Of a stretch of DNA of 64,000 nt, positions 25,641 through 38,925 are shown one piece after another. The notes below the pieces were generated by a model that saw nothing but the letters and a program-made list of their open reading frames with translations, ran no database searches and had not been told where the DNA came from. Position 1 is the stretch's first letter; the number at the start of each line of letters is the position of its first letter. The stretch is from positions 684,180 to 748,179 of the forward strand of contig VYZI01000240.1 of the NCBI GenBank assembly GCA_013397695.1, in the 5' to 3' direction. The position numbers and the translations under genes were made by a program. This stretch comes from Centropus unirufus (taxonomy: Eukaryota > Chordata > Aves > Cuculiformes > Centropidae).

Positions 25641-27276
25641 TCCAAACAGGCTTCTTCAGCCTGGAGAAAGCCTTTGAATTCCCATGGAAATGGCAGCTTG
25701 CCCTAAATGTTTATTCTCCGCTAAGAACTCACAAATCCCCAGATCTGCTGTGATAAAACTGGGATTGCCCCCCTGCACTCAGTGTCACGGGAAGCACAGG
25801 GCTAGGCTTTGCCAGGGTTGTTCGAATAGAGACAGTTTTGCTGAAGTGAGCACTGAAGAATCTTTTAGTATTTGTTCCTCGACTTCTGAGTCCATATTCT
25901 GCCCTTCATACAAACACAGATCCACATTAATGGTTGGATGACTTAGAGTTACTGAGCAGCAGCATGTTATGTGTCAGTTGCGTCCAATTTCTTTTATTTT
26001 AATGATTAAGCCTCCTGTGCTGCAATTCAGAATTCAGTCTTTTTCCTCTTTTCTCGAATCAGGTAGGAAAAACTGATCAGTGACAGAGATGGTGCTTGTG
26101 AAATTGCTGTACAAGGGTTCCTCTCACTGAAGGGCTGACAAGATACCAGCTGAGGAGAAAGATTAATTGCATGGGTGATCAAAGGAGAATGTATAAAGAC
26201 CGTGAGACTGGAAGACAGTAAGACTGTAAGAGTGCGGGCATAGGAGTGCATTTTAGCAAGAGATTATAGGGGAACACATGAGTGTGGCGCACGCAAAATG
26301 ACAGAAATGACTGCATGAGATAGAACAAAACAGCATGCTGAGCAAAGGCATCCACAGATCAGCTTCAGTCCCTTCTCAGGTCTTGCCTAATAGAGCTGTG
26401 TTCTGTAAGCACTCGTCCTCCAAATCATATGAAGAGAAAAAAGGAAGGTTGTTATTTGAGGAGGAGGCGGGGAACCTCATGAGACAAAAACATCCAGGCT
26501 GAGCTGGAAAAGGGAGATCAAAGCATTGAGCTGGAATGGGAAGAAAGGACACACACAGGACACTGGCTCAGTGTACGCCCGGAAATGATGGGAATTGAAA
26601 TAAAAAACTGAAACCTGAAAAGCATTGAAGGCACATGCCAGCCCTTCCATGTGCTGTAAAACACTGTACTGACATAGTTTTAGTTCAGAGTTTGTATTGT
26701 GCTTTGTTGTATTTCTTACTCTCTTCTTTATACTCAGCTCCACTTACATCCTTGGGAGTATTTGAGAGGGAAGGTACCTCCAAATAAGAAAACTTGTGCC
26801 ATTAAAATGGCTTATACACAGGCTTGTACCATTTTTCCCAAATCCTTTTAAAACCTAATTACAGTCAAATTGGAATAAACCTCTATGTCAGTGACCTTCA
26901 ACTGACTTAAGCTGCATTGATATAAATCCACTTTCAGTTTATTTAAGAGAGCCTAGGCAAAAATGCACTGCATTGCACAAACTGATCAGAGGCCATACTC
27001 TTACTGAAATATTAAAACTTATGCACTCAATCTTTTCATGTTCAGCTGTGGGATTTTTGAACTTTTGCCATTTTGCATTTTACAGGCTCTTACAGGGAAT
27101 GGAAACAAGTAGTTTTGCAGTACTCAGGTCAATAGCCTTTTGCTTCATCAACTGAATCTTTGTGCAAATGACAGAAGCCTTCAGCCTTAGTATTTTATAG
27201 TATTCTACAGACAGAGAAGCATAATATTTCTTCTACTTACCTTACTGTGAACTCAGTGTAAGTGTTTGACTAAAGC

Positions 27277-27304
27277 TTTTTTGGGGGGTTTTGGGGGTTT
27301 TTTT
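27277..27304 (+). other. T/G-tract motif (T6 G6 T4 G5 T7)
   Basis: Two long guanine runs lie between thymine runs. Two runs alone do not make an intramolecular four-strand quadruplex, though longer G-runs could pair between strands. On the minus (transcribed) sense it is an A/C tract. No function is claimed. Confidence 0.6.
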
Positions 27305-28598
27305 GCAAAAGCCATCTAACCTTTAGTAGAATATACCCTTTTTTGTTAAAATAATGAAAACCCATCATCTAAGATGCTTATTTCATCAGTAAAGTGTCCT
27401 GCCTCTTGGAACCAAAAATCTCATTCCTAACTTGACTTTCTCTGACCTTCACTTCCAACCCTCAATTCTTGTTGCATCTTCTTCTACTGAACTAAACACT
27501 TTTGTAGTACTAAGAAGTCTGGTTCAAGCTAATAGGCCTTGCATAGGCCTGGGCATCTCAAATCTTGAGTGACACTCAAGGTTACCAGTCCTCATACTGC
27601 AGTGCCACAAGCAGCACTTTACTTCCAACCAGCAGGAGTAAGAGAAATATTTCTTAGGCTAGGAACAAGGGTAGCAGAGTTAGGTTCTCTATAAATGCAG
27701 ATACAGTAGGATTTTAGCATTTTAGAACTCAAGGCACATTATATACACATATACATCCCGTAGGTTTTGGGTAGATTTGGCTCCAGTCCCCAAAATCCTG
27801 AACATCAATTCAGTAGATAACAGTAAATGCCATCAAACCTTTGTGCTCAGCTACTTTCATTTTGCTTTCTCACACATTTTTCCTACCACCTCCCCCTAGT
27901 GAAGGCTGGAGGTGTATGGCTGAGAAAAGGCAGAAAGGAAGCATCCAGTAAAACTTCTGTGTTCTCTGGCAGGAAGAAAAGAGAGATGATTGCTCTCTTC
28001 TCATGTACAAAGTTCATATCTACAGTTTCTATGTGAAAAAATCACTCCCCGTTATTTTCTTTCGTCCCCAAGGACATGGGTAAAAAATAAGTGGTACTAG
28101 AAGAAAGGGAGATTACCCTGACTATTAAGGAGGTGAACATGGTCAGTTGAGAAGCCTCCCAGATTGCCTGCACAATCACAGATAAGTTAATTAATTACTC
28201 TGTGCAAATGTTCCCTACTGCAGTAGTTATTCAGTATATATTGTCTGTTTATGGCCAGATTAAAGCAGTATAATGTCACCAAAGCTTATCTAATAGAGCA
28301 CTGTAAAGGCAAATGCAGTTGTGGTCTTGAATTAATACTGTGTAATGTTAAAAAGAGGATAGAAAAGTATTGCCCCTCATGGGCTGGCAGTGATAAATTA
28401 TGCAGTTCTCTCCTTCCAGCCTCCCACAACTATGATAGCTACAGTAGAACCTTAGTCCCAACACTGCTCTTATTTAGCACTGGAGCTGTCAAGCCAGTCT
28501 CAGCTTTCATGTGAGATTTCATGAAAAATAAATTTGACAGTTTCACCAAGCTGAAAGACCTCTAACCATGCCTTCAGCCTGCTAGCCATGCTACTTAC

Positions 28599-28650
28599 AT
28601 GCTTTGTGAAATTTGTGTTTCACATCAAGAAGAGTAGATGATGGAGGCAC
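28599..28650 (-). CDS. TECRL: TECRL exon 2, 52-bp exon
   Basis: On the minus strand a strong polypyrimidine acceptor (tgttttcctttccag) is followed by 17 codons plus one base, then gtaagtagc. The frame is fixed because the other two frames hit stops. It encodes VPPSSTLLDVKHKFHKA and joins directly to the exon 1 end (CIVDK). Human TECRL has a very similar VTQSSTIHDVKQKFHKA-type segment. It forms the helix region of the ubiquitin-like domain. Residues are about 79-96. Confidence 0.94.
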
Positions 28651-28775
28651 CTGGAAAGGAAAACAAAAGGCAAGCAGATTAATTTTTCTGTCTTCTTCAC
28701 TCTGGGATCCCTTCTCCCCTCCTCTAATGAAGAGATGATTCAAATTGTCTGCAAATTCCTTAGACAATTATAAGG

Positions 28776-28800
28776 CAAATTCCACAAATTCCACAAATTC
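28776..28800 (+). repeat. Short tandem repeat, unit caaattcca (2.8 copies)
   Basis: The unit caaattcca appears twice exactly and then as caaattc. It lies about 126 bp upstream of exon 2 in the sense of transcription. Confidence 0.8.
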
Positions 28801-31800
28801 ACTCTCACACGTTGATATTTTATTAAGGATTGTCTACATTTGATTTACATGTTACCCAGACCACCTCTGTTTTGCTAATGGAAAAGTAAAATCCTAAGGG
28901 CCAAGAGGAAAAGCTGCTGGCTCTGCTTGGGGTAATAATTGCCTCCAAGACCACATCAGTGAGACTACTTGAAGGATTAGCTTTAAAGTTAGGTTCAAGC
29001 ATCCCCAGGACTGTCTCTTAGAAACATGAAAGAGTTTTCCTGAGGGGCCAGTAGCAAAGGTAGCATCTTCTGTTTTTTTCTGCCTGAAATGGGTTTGCTT
29101 CTGCATGTTGTTGTTCATGTGCACTGAAGCAATTCAGGTGTCACAGTGTTAGATGGCAGTCTGGAGGCCTTTTAGGTTCTATTTTATTATGCATATTGAT
29201 TTCTTAATACATTTCGTACAAAGTATCTGGAAACAGAATTTACTAGAGTGAAATAAGTATCTTGCACTTACAAGGAAAGACAATGGAACACTTCAGGAAG
29301 TAGGACATTGAGCTTGAGATCAAGGTAGCAAGAGGCAAGGCTTAGTCTTAACAAGACCATCCCTTTACAGTTGACACTAACTTAATATTCTGTATTGTTC
29401 ACTTAAGCACAATGACTGAGAACTAAATTGAACTGGGCCTCCGTTGGGTCTAGCAAAGGGACCTCATCACTGCAGTCAGACAGCACAGTGCAGAAACCTA
29501 CTTCTCTGAAGACTTTAGGCACCTGCACAGCATAAGGTAATACCAGTATGAAGTGGTGGTGATATGTGGCAAAACCTTGAGGAGCAACAGAATTTCTTCT
29601 GACTGAGATAGAGAAGCAGTCATGGCTTCGTTTTCCCTGGCTGGGCACTGATCACCTGGTTCACCCCAACTCCAGCTTCCCCCAGTCCAACCAGAATGCA
29701 GCAGTTTCCTGGCACAGCCTCCTTGACTATTAGACAGCAACCTAACAGTTCTGCTTTGCAGAAGTTTGTCTCTTCCCACTTAAAAATTTCTGTAGGATTT
29801 GTTAGGAAATCCAATTCCTCTTTTATTCCATTAGGACGCACACACTTAAGCATTAATTGGCTAACCAAGGCTTGCTTATATGTTGGTACCATCTTTAGCC
29901 TGTAGCCCAATTTATCTCCAATGTGAATAAATAAATTTATCTACATGTCTATTTTACTTATTAATGATATTAGTGAATTGCAATAATCATTGTACATAAA
30001 AAATAGAGAACATTCTGCTGGTAGAGGTCAGTCAACACCTTAACATATATTGTCATGATGAAAAGAATGAGCCTGAAAACGAATGAAAGAAAATAAAATG
30101 CACACACATTAAGTTGTACCGGCATTATCTTCCAGGATTCATTAAAATTAAGTCCATCTCTGTTTCCCAGAATTTAAAAAAGTGATTTAAAATCAACAAA
30201 ACAGTACAGATATAAAGTTTTGTTCTTATCTAATTGAACTTCCTATGCAAATATTCAATATACACTTAGGAATAAGCCAACTTTTTTCCAGTAATAATAT
30301 GAACAGGCAGAGAGACCAGTATCAAAAGCTGTAAAGCTATACTTATGCTAAATGGTACACAAAGGTCTGATTTTTCCTAGCTCTTTCTTTGGGTTTAGAA
30401 GAGAATGCTTTGTTTTCCACAGTTCCAGAGGGATATACTGAGCACTGGAAAAGTCCTTATTTGCAGAAACTGTTCTAAGGACCTCTAATTAAACCCTGAC
30501 TTGTGTCTCCGACGCATCTGCTAAGCAACACCAATTCCACCCAAATCAGTGGCTGGATTCCTTGAAACCAAACATATACTCTCTCCCTCCCCAACATCAC
30601 CAAGGTCTGTGTTGTACCCAAATCATGTTGTACAGTTCTGGGGCAGGAGAGGGGCATTGACCTTCAAGTTGCTGAAGCAAGCTGGGTCCCTTTCCTTCCC
30701 AGCTATGGGCCGTAATAGAAGAAAACATCTTTCTCAATTCAAAAAGGAAAGAAAACATTTTATCTGTATTCACTGCACTGAAGGACATGCAAGATCCATA
30801 AGAGCATCTCCCATAGCCTATGTGTGCCTTTTTCTGTAATGTGTACAGCTGCTGAGGACTTGAATATAGGAGATTGGGTGGGGGTTATGTTTTCAAAACT
30901 TCTAAAAATATCTGAAAGAGCTGTCTCACATCTTGTGGCCTCACAGCTGTGAGGTTTGGAGCCCAGAATCTGACAAATGTGGATACAAGAGCTGTTAGCT
31001 GGCAATGGCCACACAGACCAAAATTTGTCAGGTGTCCTAGGATAGGGTTTTCAGAGGTGGCACTGCCAGCTACTTATACTCGAGTCTGCTCATAGAATCA
31101 TTCACTTGCCTTAGGTGTTTAAAAGTTACAAGTGCCTGCAGGATCTGTGCTGAACAATGGCCTGCTGCAGCAGAGGAACCAGTGAGTGTACCCATATGGC
31201 ACAATGTGAAACATCACACACCACCCTCCTACATCCAAAGCCAGGGCTTGAACCCTGTGGCTGCAGGTGGGGGACACCTATTCACCTATAACAGAGGCAG
31301 AGATCTTCATCAAGAGTGCTGCAGAGCCTGAGTACATCCAAGGTGCTTTAAGCTGGTTTAAATCCTGCCAGCTCAGGCCCAGGAAGAGCACATACTTATT
31401 TGACTAATGGAAGCCTGGCAGCTCCATGTGGCATCACATTGTATGAGCTCCATGCGCCCCGAGAAGGCCTGGAGCCAGACAGGAGGGCAGGAAGACCTCT
31501 GTTTTCTGGTCCACATGGTTTAGACCTTTCCACTTGAAACAAACTACACAGACCACAAATTGAAAAATAACACAAACATCTTCCTCTTCAGAATGGGCTA
31601 TGACATAGAAGAATTGCAACGTCCTTTCCCAGGCAGAATAATGAGGCTATAGCCACAAAAGAATGAAATACACTTTTTTATGATCTTGATAATTCCGTGT
31701 CCTTTTTTTTAAAGACCTCATAAAGCAACTGTTGAAGTTATAGATTCTAATATTGATCAACGTGAAGATGGATGCTGAGACATCAGCTTACTACTAAAAG

Positions 31801-32419
31801 TGTCCTCTTCGTAGATCATTAATTATCTTTTGTTCTTTTCATTGTACATCAATACAAGCGAAGGAATTGTAAGGACTGGAACAGCAACTGCTCTTATTAC
31901 CTGCCCTTTGTACTAACTGAATAAAACACTCTGGAACATTTCACTGTAATTGTTAGTCTTACTCTCCTTTTATTCTTTTGAATTACTTCTGAAGGTGTTA
32001 CAAACTTCCTTTTCATCTATTTCAGAACTATTCAAATATGCAAAGGGAAAATAGAGTGAAATACCTTCCTTAGTTTATTTGAAACAAGATGGATTTCATT
32101 GGAAAAAATGCATCTTACTTGGCACTTATCTTCTGTATCTGATGGTCAAGACAGTTTTTCCTCCAACTTCTTAACTTGTAGTCTAACCCCAGACTTTAAA
32201 TATGAGTGCTTCCTAGTAAGTTACTGTCATATTTAAGGTTCAAGACTACTTTTACTACACAAAAATACATTATGAAAGAATGCAGATTTTACAGCCATGG
32301 GCTGCATTTGTTACACCTTTCATTCAGGAAAGGATGAGTTTAAAACCTCAAATCCTGCTTTTCCTATACTTTCACAGCAAAAATACTTTTGCTTTTCCAT
32401 TCCAGGCAACTTTTCATTT

Positions 32420-32485
32420 TTCAGGAATTCAAGCATGAAAGGACCTTCTGGGTCATCGGTTGCAGTTCTACCCTTCCTTTATACA
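32420..32485 (-). repeat. Possible CR1 3' tail relic, reverse orientation
   Basis: The stretch gaattcaagcatgaaaggac followed by cttctgggtcatcggttg resembles the reverse complement of the CR1 end (agaatcat...ggaaggacctt...gatcatct...ccaa). It is short and diverged. Confidence 0.35.
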
Positions 32486-35400
32486 GCAATGCACAAAACA
32501 TCACATTTCTTTATAAGATTTAAAATGTCCTATTAGTAACTCGGGCTATGAGTACAGAAAAAGCCTTAAGTAGAAGATATTATGGGAACTTAATACTACC
32601 TTTTGTGAGTGAGAGCTAATCAGATAGTTATCCACTTTCATATCTCTTTCACATTTAAAAGTCAAGGAATTGTAACAAATCTAGTGATCTGTACATAAAT
32701 GCATCACATAGTTCTTGCACTAAAGAACTATTTTAGAGGTTAGAGGTTAGAAGAATATCAATAAGAATTTGAGTAATAGAATTTTAGCAAATAAGTGATC
32801 TTTAATTCAACAGTACTCTTTGAATATTTTTCTCTTTGTGACATGTCAGTATCACTGCATTGCTGAGTCACCTGCTCTCCAAACAGCAGTTATTTTCCAT
32901 AATTGCAGAATTTCAGAAATTCTGCCATTCCAGCTCTCATTAACCACAGATGGCCCCCATCTTCAGCCAGAATAAAAATTGTTCAAAAGGGTGACATCAG
33001 CTTATTGCAGTTGAGGATCTGACCCATAAAGATACCTTTAGCTGGTTATCTGAGGTTAAGTCAGATAATCTCCAAATTTGTCACTCAAGAAATACTTCAT
33101 TATTATTGCTTCTGCATCTTGTTTTTTGCTTTGAGACCATGTTGTTTTATTGGATATCAGCAGCATTTCACAGAACATTAATCAGTAAAACACCTGTTCT
33201 AATCTTTCTCTACATTTTGTGAATTTGGCTGTCTACACGTAGTTACTTCTATGTCATTCCCATGGTGAAACCATCTATTTATATCTGTTTGGACAAGACC
33301 AGTACACACAGGCTAACAAGAAATCAATGTGGGACACACTGTGGAAGGTTACGATAAAACAACACCCAATCTTTTAGTACTATATTCAAAAACTAACAAT
33401 AAGAAAAAGTAATCTGATACAGAAGCCAAATTCACAGGGATTATGGGCCACATTATCTAAGAACACACATAACTACGTGATTACAGGGTGCAGTCATGTC
33501 AATTTACACCAGCCAAGTTTGGTTTTAAAGATGCTATATTGGTTTTGCAGTGCTAGCTGTGTACTCACATGAAAAAATCCTCTCCGTTTGCAAGAAGTTT
33601 TCTGGAAAAAGCATCAAGACACCAGAAAGAGCTTCTACTCCCTCTGCTACAAATGGCAATGAAGTAAAGGGAATGCAATCAATTAGCAGATAGAAGGCAT
33701 GCAAGCAATCCCACAATTTACATAATTCATCATGTTCACCTGTTTCAAATCTGGCCAGAATTGGTATGCTTCTGTGCCTCCTGAGCTTTTATTAAAAAGA
33801 ACTGAGTAAGATTGCTGTATTTACCTCAAGAGCATAACAGCAGAACCAGTCAGAAAGCCTCTGTCACACTTTTCTACCAGGAAAATGGAATTGCTCTGGC
33901 AAAACTCTGAATGTGTAAAATTTATTGACTTTAACTTTTAAAAATTAAATAGATTTTTTTAAAAGAAATAATCCTGCTTCAGGAACATGATGAAAATGCA
34001 TTTTGTTGCGCTATTTTAATTTATTTTTATTTTTTGTCAAAAGAGAACTTCCATACCTTTAGCATAGTTTTATGACACATCATTCATGACAGTATAAGAT
34101 AATATAGCACATGACTCTCATGCCATGGAAAATAACCTGATGGGAAATCATATTCAAATAAATACACTAGTAAATTGCAAAACAAATTGTACCCAAAATT
34201 AATATTTTATTGTCTTATAACAAATTAAAATATTCCAAAACTAATTTATAATACAATCTTTCCTGAATTCTACCTCATCAAAAATTCAAGACTTTTTTTT
34301 CATGGAAACTTGGAAGGAAAAGAATATTTGGGATATACAGTTTAAAAAAAAAAAAACCTAATTTTGACCAAATCTTCTTAGGAACAAAGTAGGAGTACGG
34401 GGTTTGTTTGGATTTTGATTGCCTGCTCTAGCACAGATTAAACGTATAGCTTTAGCTGTGAAATCTCTCTGAATGGGTCTTTCCCTTTTCTATTAAATGA
34501 CTGTAGAAATTGAAGTTTGGTTTTTTTTATAACTATGCAGACAGCCAATATTTAAAATCAAGTAGTGCACCTGAGAAAATCAACCAGTACTTGCCACAGG
34601 ATGTTCACAAACTATTTGAAGTACTCTATGGAAACAAACAGTAAGAGTGAGATCAACCAACTCAAAAAAAATTCACGGGAGAATGTGTATTGGAAAAGTA
34701 ATTGGTTCTATGAGTAACCAGGCTTAATAGAGCCTTGCTTGCAATGAATAAAGGAGCCCTAAAGTCTTTTCCAGTTGCCCCGCATCCCTTTCCTGACTCT
34801 TATGATGATCCCATTGGGCAAGAAATGGGCCTCTTTGCTTCCATGTGCTTATTGACTGTTGATAGCAGAGTCAGAATGGGCACGTTGAGCTGACAGTTGA
34901 CTGCTGTATAAACCTAGAGAGAGGGCTGCACTCTGACTACACTCCCTGCTCTGAAACACTATACTACCTAACCACTGGATTCCATTAAAAAGCAGGAACT
35001 AAGTAATCTTTTGAGCTCTTTCTTCTCTTTGAGATGTCTTTAAATTTTGCCAGTAGGTCCAAAGCGATGATGGGGAGAACAAACAGGGAAAGATGGAGAG
35101 ACAGCAACCCCCCTGAGGTCCGTGAGAGAAACCATGAAGCTGATGAGCAGAAAAGAATGGGAAACAAGGTTGGTATATGTGAACAATTAGACGACTCCAG
35201 ATTAGTTAGAAATCTAAGTACTTTTCACAACACTAAGTGCAATGAAGAGATGGTTGCTGTACTTCTGGTATAGATTTTCTGACTGCCAAATTTTGTTCTC
35301 TTGTAGCATATTAAAAAAAAGGAAAGCTTCCATTTTAAGGACATTTTTAAATCCAAAATTGTTTAAACATAGGCAGACATGTTATAATGATAGAATTAGT

Positions 35401-38400
35401 ATATACTGCTGTATATTTATAGATCCATTACTACATGGCTCAGGTGTTTTGTGAAAAATCACGAGTCTGATTCCAGAAAGAATCCGAAGCATATTCTGAT
35501 GGACCAATAAATCATGGACAGGGTTATTTTTATGCTACAACGATGTCTATATGAGATACCATTATATACCTAAATTTCCATCGTGAGCTGTGCTGATCCA
35601 CTATCAGGCTAATAAAGCTCCTACAGCTCCCTATGGTCTTATATTGTTCCAGTGCATTTAGAATTTGCAGTAATCTGTGAATTATCTTTGATGTAATAAG
35701 GGAAATGTGCAGATGGGGTGAAATGTCATAACTTTGTTGGGGAAGAGAACATTTGCGTGCTGGCTGGGACTGTCTCTACAGATACAGTTTTGGCAGTATT
35801 CAATGCTCTGGTGGTATAGATGGCTTTTACTCTTGGCCAGAATGGCTTATGTTTGTGAAAAGCTAGAGCGTCACTTGTGTCTCAAGAATTCATGCTGAAC
35901 TTTAAATCGAGCTTTAATTTTGGGATCATTTATTATATTTCACTCTTCCTTCTCCCTAGCCTCAGATTTTCTACTGAAGGAAAAAAAAATGTATAAAACC
36001 TGTCAGTTAAAGGCATTTCTAAGCTTTGAAAGTTAGTAGCAGCTGAAGCATCAGTCTCCAATAGCAGCTTCTGCAATTCTTTACATTATCCCTTTACAAA
36101 TGCTAAATGTCCTAAAGTTACCAGCTTCCCCCCTCCCTGGTCTCTCTCTTTGAGATAAATCAAAGGCCATTTCTCCAAGTATTCCATTTTAAAAGATATA
36201 TTAAAACAAGAATGGCGACAGCAAATAGCAAGCAGAAATTAATATAAGTAGCTGTCTCTTCTCATCTGAAACTCTCTGTAGCTATATTGACATTAAAATG
36301 ATGTGAATTTCTTGTAGAGCAGGAGGAAATGAGTGTAACACATTGCTTCAAGAGAATTTGAATGTTTACCTACTTTACAAAGTGTAACTAATAACTGAGG
36401 AAGAAAATACTACAGTCATCACCTCCAGCACTGCGGGGGCTGAAGGGGGGGCATAAGATTCAATTCTTACAGGCAAGAAAATGGACAGATTTTATAACAT
36501 ATTTGTAAACGTAATGTGTTTTCTTGCAGTGCCTCCCAGCAAGGAGTAGATCCCCATTGTGCTGGATGCTGTGAAAACATACAGTGAAAGATGCAAGACA
36601 CCATGAACTTCTGCTTCCAAAAAGAAGTAAAAATGAAGATGATTTTGTGGCTGTGTTCATTAACCTGTATTGCTATAGGGATCCCTACTTTGTGGGACGT
36701 CGCATCAACGTGTGGTCTTATCATGGAAGCCTTCTGGTTATTCAGTCCTTTTGGGCACCTTTGGCAAAACATCTCCAGCCATAGATTGCTTGAATAAGAA
36801 AGATGATGATCTTTATTTAAAAATCCTGTACATTAAATGAGGCTCCTGTGGCAGTGCACATGTTCTGCTCATTCTGCACAAGTAAGAATACATAATACTG
36901 TGAAGTGAGATATAACTGCAAGATTTAGGGGGAAAAAAGAGACTATAGAAGGCAACAAAAACATCAGCCTCTTTCCTGAGAAAGGACTTCTTTACTATAC
37001 TTCCCTAGAATGAAGCAAATGAGTGGAGTCTGATGTAAAAGGCAATGTCGTGCTACTGCAAAGAGTTCCATTGCAGTCTCATTGCCTACTTTAATGATTG
37101 CATTTGCTCACCTAACATGAATGTGGTATGTCTAACCTCCAAATCATGATGTATGAAGTTATTTTTATTTGCTAGGGATGACTATGCAAAAAAGAACTGG
37201 TGAGGACTGTTCTTCTTGGGGGCTCAATTTATGTTACAGAGCTGCAACCTACAGTAATATATTTCTGATACTAGAAATAACATTTCTCCATGTATCCAAT
37301 TTTGCTGTTATGCCAGTGTAAGTCCATTGTATTGTTAAGCCATCGTGTACAGATACAAGGATACTATTTTTTTATGCTTTGCAAAAAAAATGCCTGTAAA
37401 TGCCTCCAGAGACAGAAAACCTTTCAGAGTAACCAAAATAAGCCTTAATTCATCTTTGGCAACAGTGGTAACACATACATTGTGTATTACTGTGTATTAT
37501 TAAGAAAAAGAAGAGCTGTGTATATAAGTGGCCAGACTGACCAGTTATGCTGTAATAAAAGGACAGGTCCTACACAAGGGTCCTCTAATTTAAGAGAAAC
37601 AACAATATCCGCGTTCTATTTATTGTAGATACTGCATGGCATGTCTACACTCACAACATATAGTTATATTTTCCTAGAGTACAATTGTCAACCACAAACA
37701 TTTAACTACCAATAGCTGGCTTTTCCAAGGAGATTTCAGAGGAAGAAGGCACTGGATGCATGGAGGGCTTGTTTGAGAAACCACAGAAAGGTAGCTTCCA
37801 CCGTCTTTGTGCCACATCAAGAGGCTCTTTCCTGCTCACCTTCAAAAGCAAGCACTCTTTTGCAGGCCTTCAGTTTTCTGGAGAGGAGGGCTACTGCACA
37901 GCAGCCAAAACCTGAGTTTGCACCTCTGTTTATAGCTTAACTTGCAAAATCGTACAGCGTGAAACTACTCAGCTCTCAGCTCTGAGGCTTTTGATGGGAA
38001 AAAAGCTCTCACTGATGGTTTCCCCAAAAGTGATTTATTCTGTAAATCTATATTGTGTAACACTTTCTGCCTTAAAAACAACTCATGCAAAATTAATTAC
38101 ATTGCACTATGTTTGTGGGAAAATACATTTTACTACGAGTTAATCTGAAGAAAAAAATACTATAAAATGAACACTATAACTGCAACAGTTATGAGTTGCC
38201 TTAACAGCATTTATAAATCAAATCACTGTACATCAATAGCTTTAAAAATAACCTACATCAGGCTTTTGGAATAATGTACAAGTAATCCAGTTTTTGAATA
38301 GCTCTGTTTTTTTCACAAGTTGTGGCTGACAATGAAAAATGTGGGTTATTTGATAAAAAAATACAAAAAGGAATGATTTTATTTCATTTTTAAGACTTGA

Positions 38401-38814
38401 TGTATTTGCATGTTCTGTTGTTTTCTATATCTTTTTGAAAGTAACATGGAAGCCAAAATCCTTAGATATTCTGGGACTCTTTCATAGAAAATATTTCTAA
38501 TGAGAAATTGCTATTTGAATGTCCTCTTCTCTTTACAGACAGACAGGAACTTCACCCATAAAAATTCATAAATTGTGAGGATAAAAGTGACTTGTGATGA
38601 TACTAGCAAAAGAAGAGATTTATTCTTTGTTGAATACTTCTTTTACTCTTTTAGCAAGAAATCTCTATGACTCATGTTTCAACAACAGAATGTCTAAAAA
38701 AACCACAGTACTGATTTTCATGTTGAAGAGATCTTATGATGACTGCTCAGTTCACTTAATATAAGTGACTGTTCCTTCCCAGCAGTATAAGATGGGTAAG
38801 AAAGCCAAAGGAAA

Positions 38815-38925
38815 TAACATTATTTGCCATTTACAGATGGAGAATTAATTCATAGTTACTTATGCTGGATCCAAAGCTTATTAATGTCAATTCATTGCTC
38901 GAGATCACACAGCCAAACACACTTC
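38815..38925 (+). repeat. Second MIR-like SINE relic
   Basis: The order of motifs is tatttgccatttacagatgg, then agaattaattcatag, and after a gap gctcgagatcacacagccaa. This follows the ttttacagatggggaaactg...aaggtcacacagc pattern of old amniote SINEs, with heavy divergence and an apparent small insertion. Confidence 0.4.

Larger units (their letters stand above)
6781..28598 (-). other. TECRL intron 2 (about 21.8 kb)
   Basis: A phase-1 intron between exons 2 and 3. It holds three recognisable CR1 copies, two weaker CR1 relics, a pair of 84-bp direct repeats, a long hairpin near 10 kb, a G-tract motif at 27277-27304, and several blocks that look like exons by splice sites but do not fit the TECRL frame (see findings). 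The stretches 11862-16454, 18199-23123 and 25641-27276 contain nothing I can name beyond these pseudo-exons and possible conserved non-coding blocks. Confidence 0.85.
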
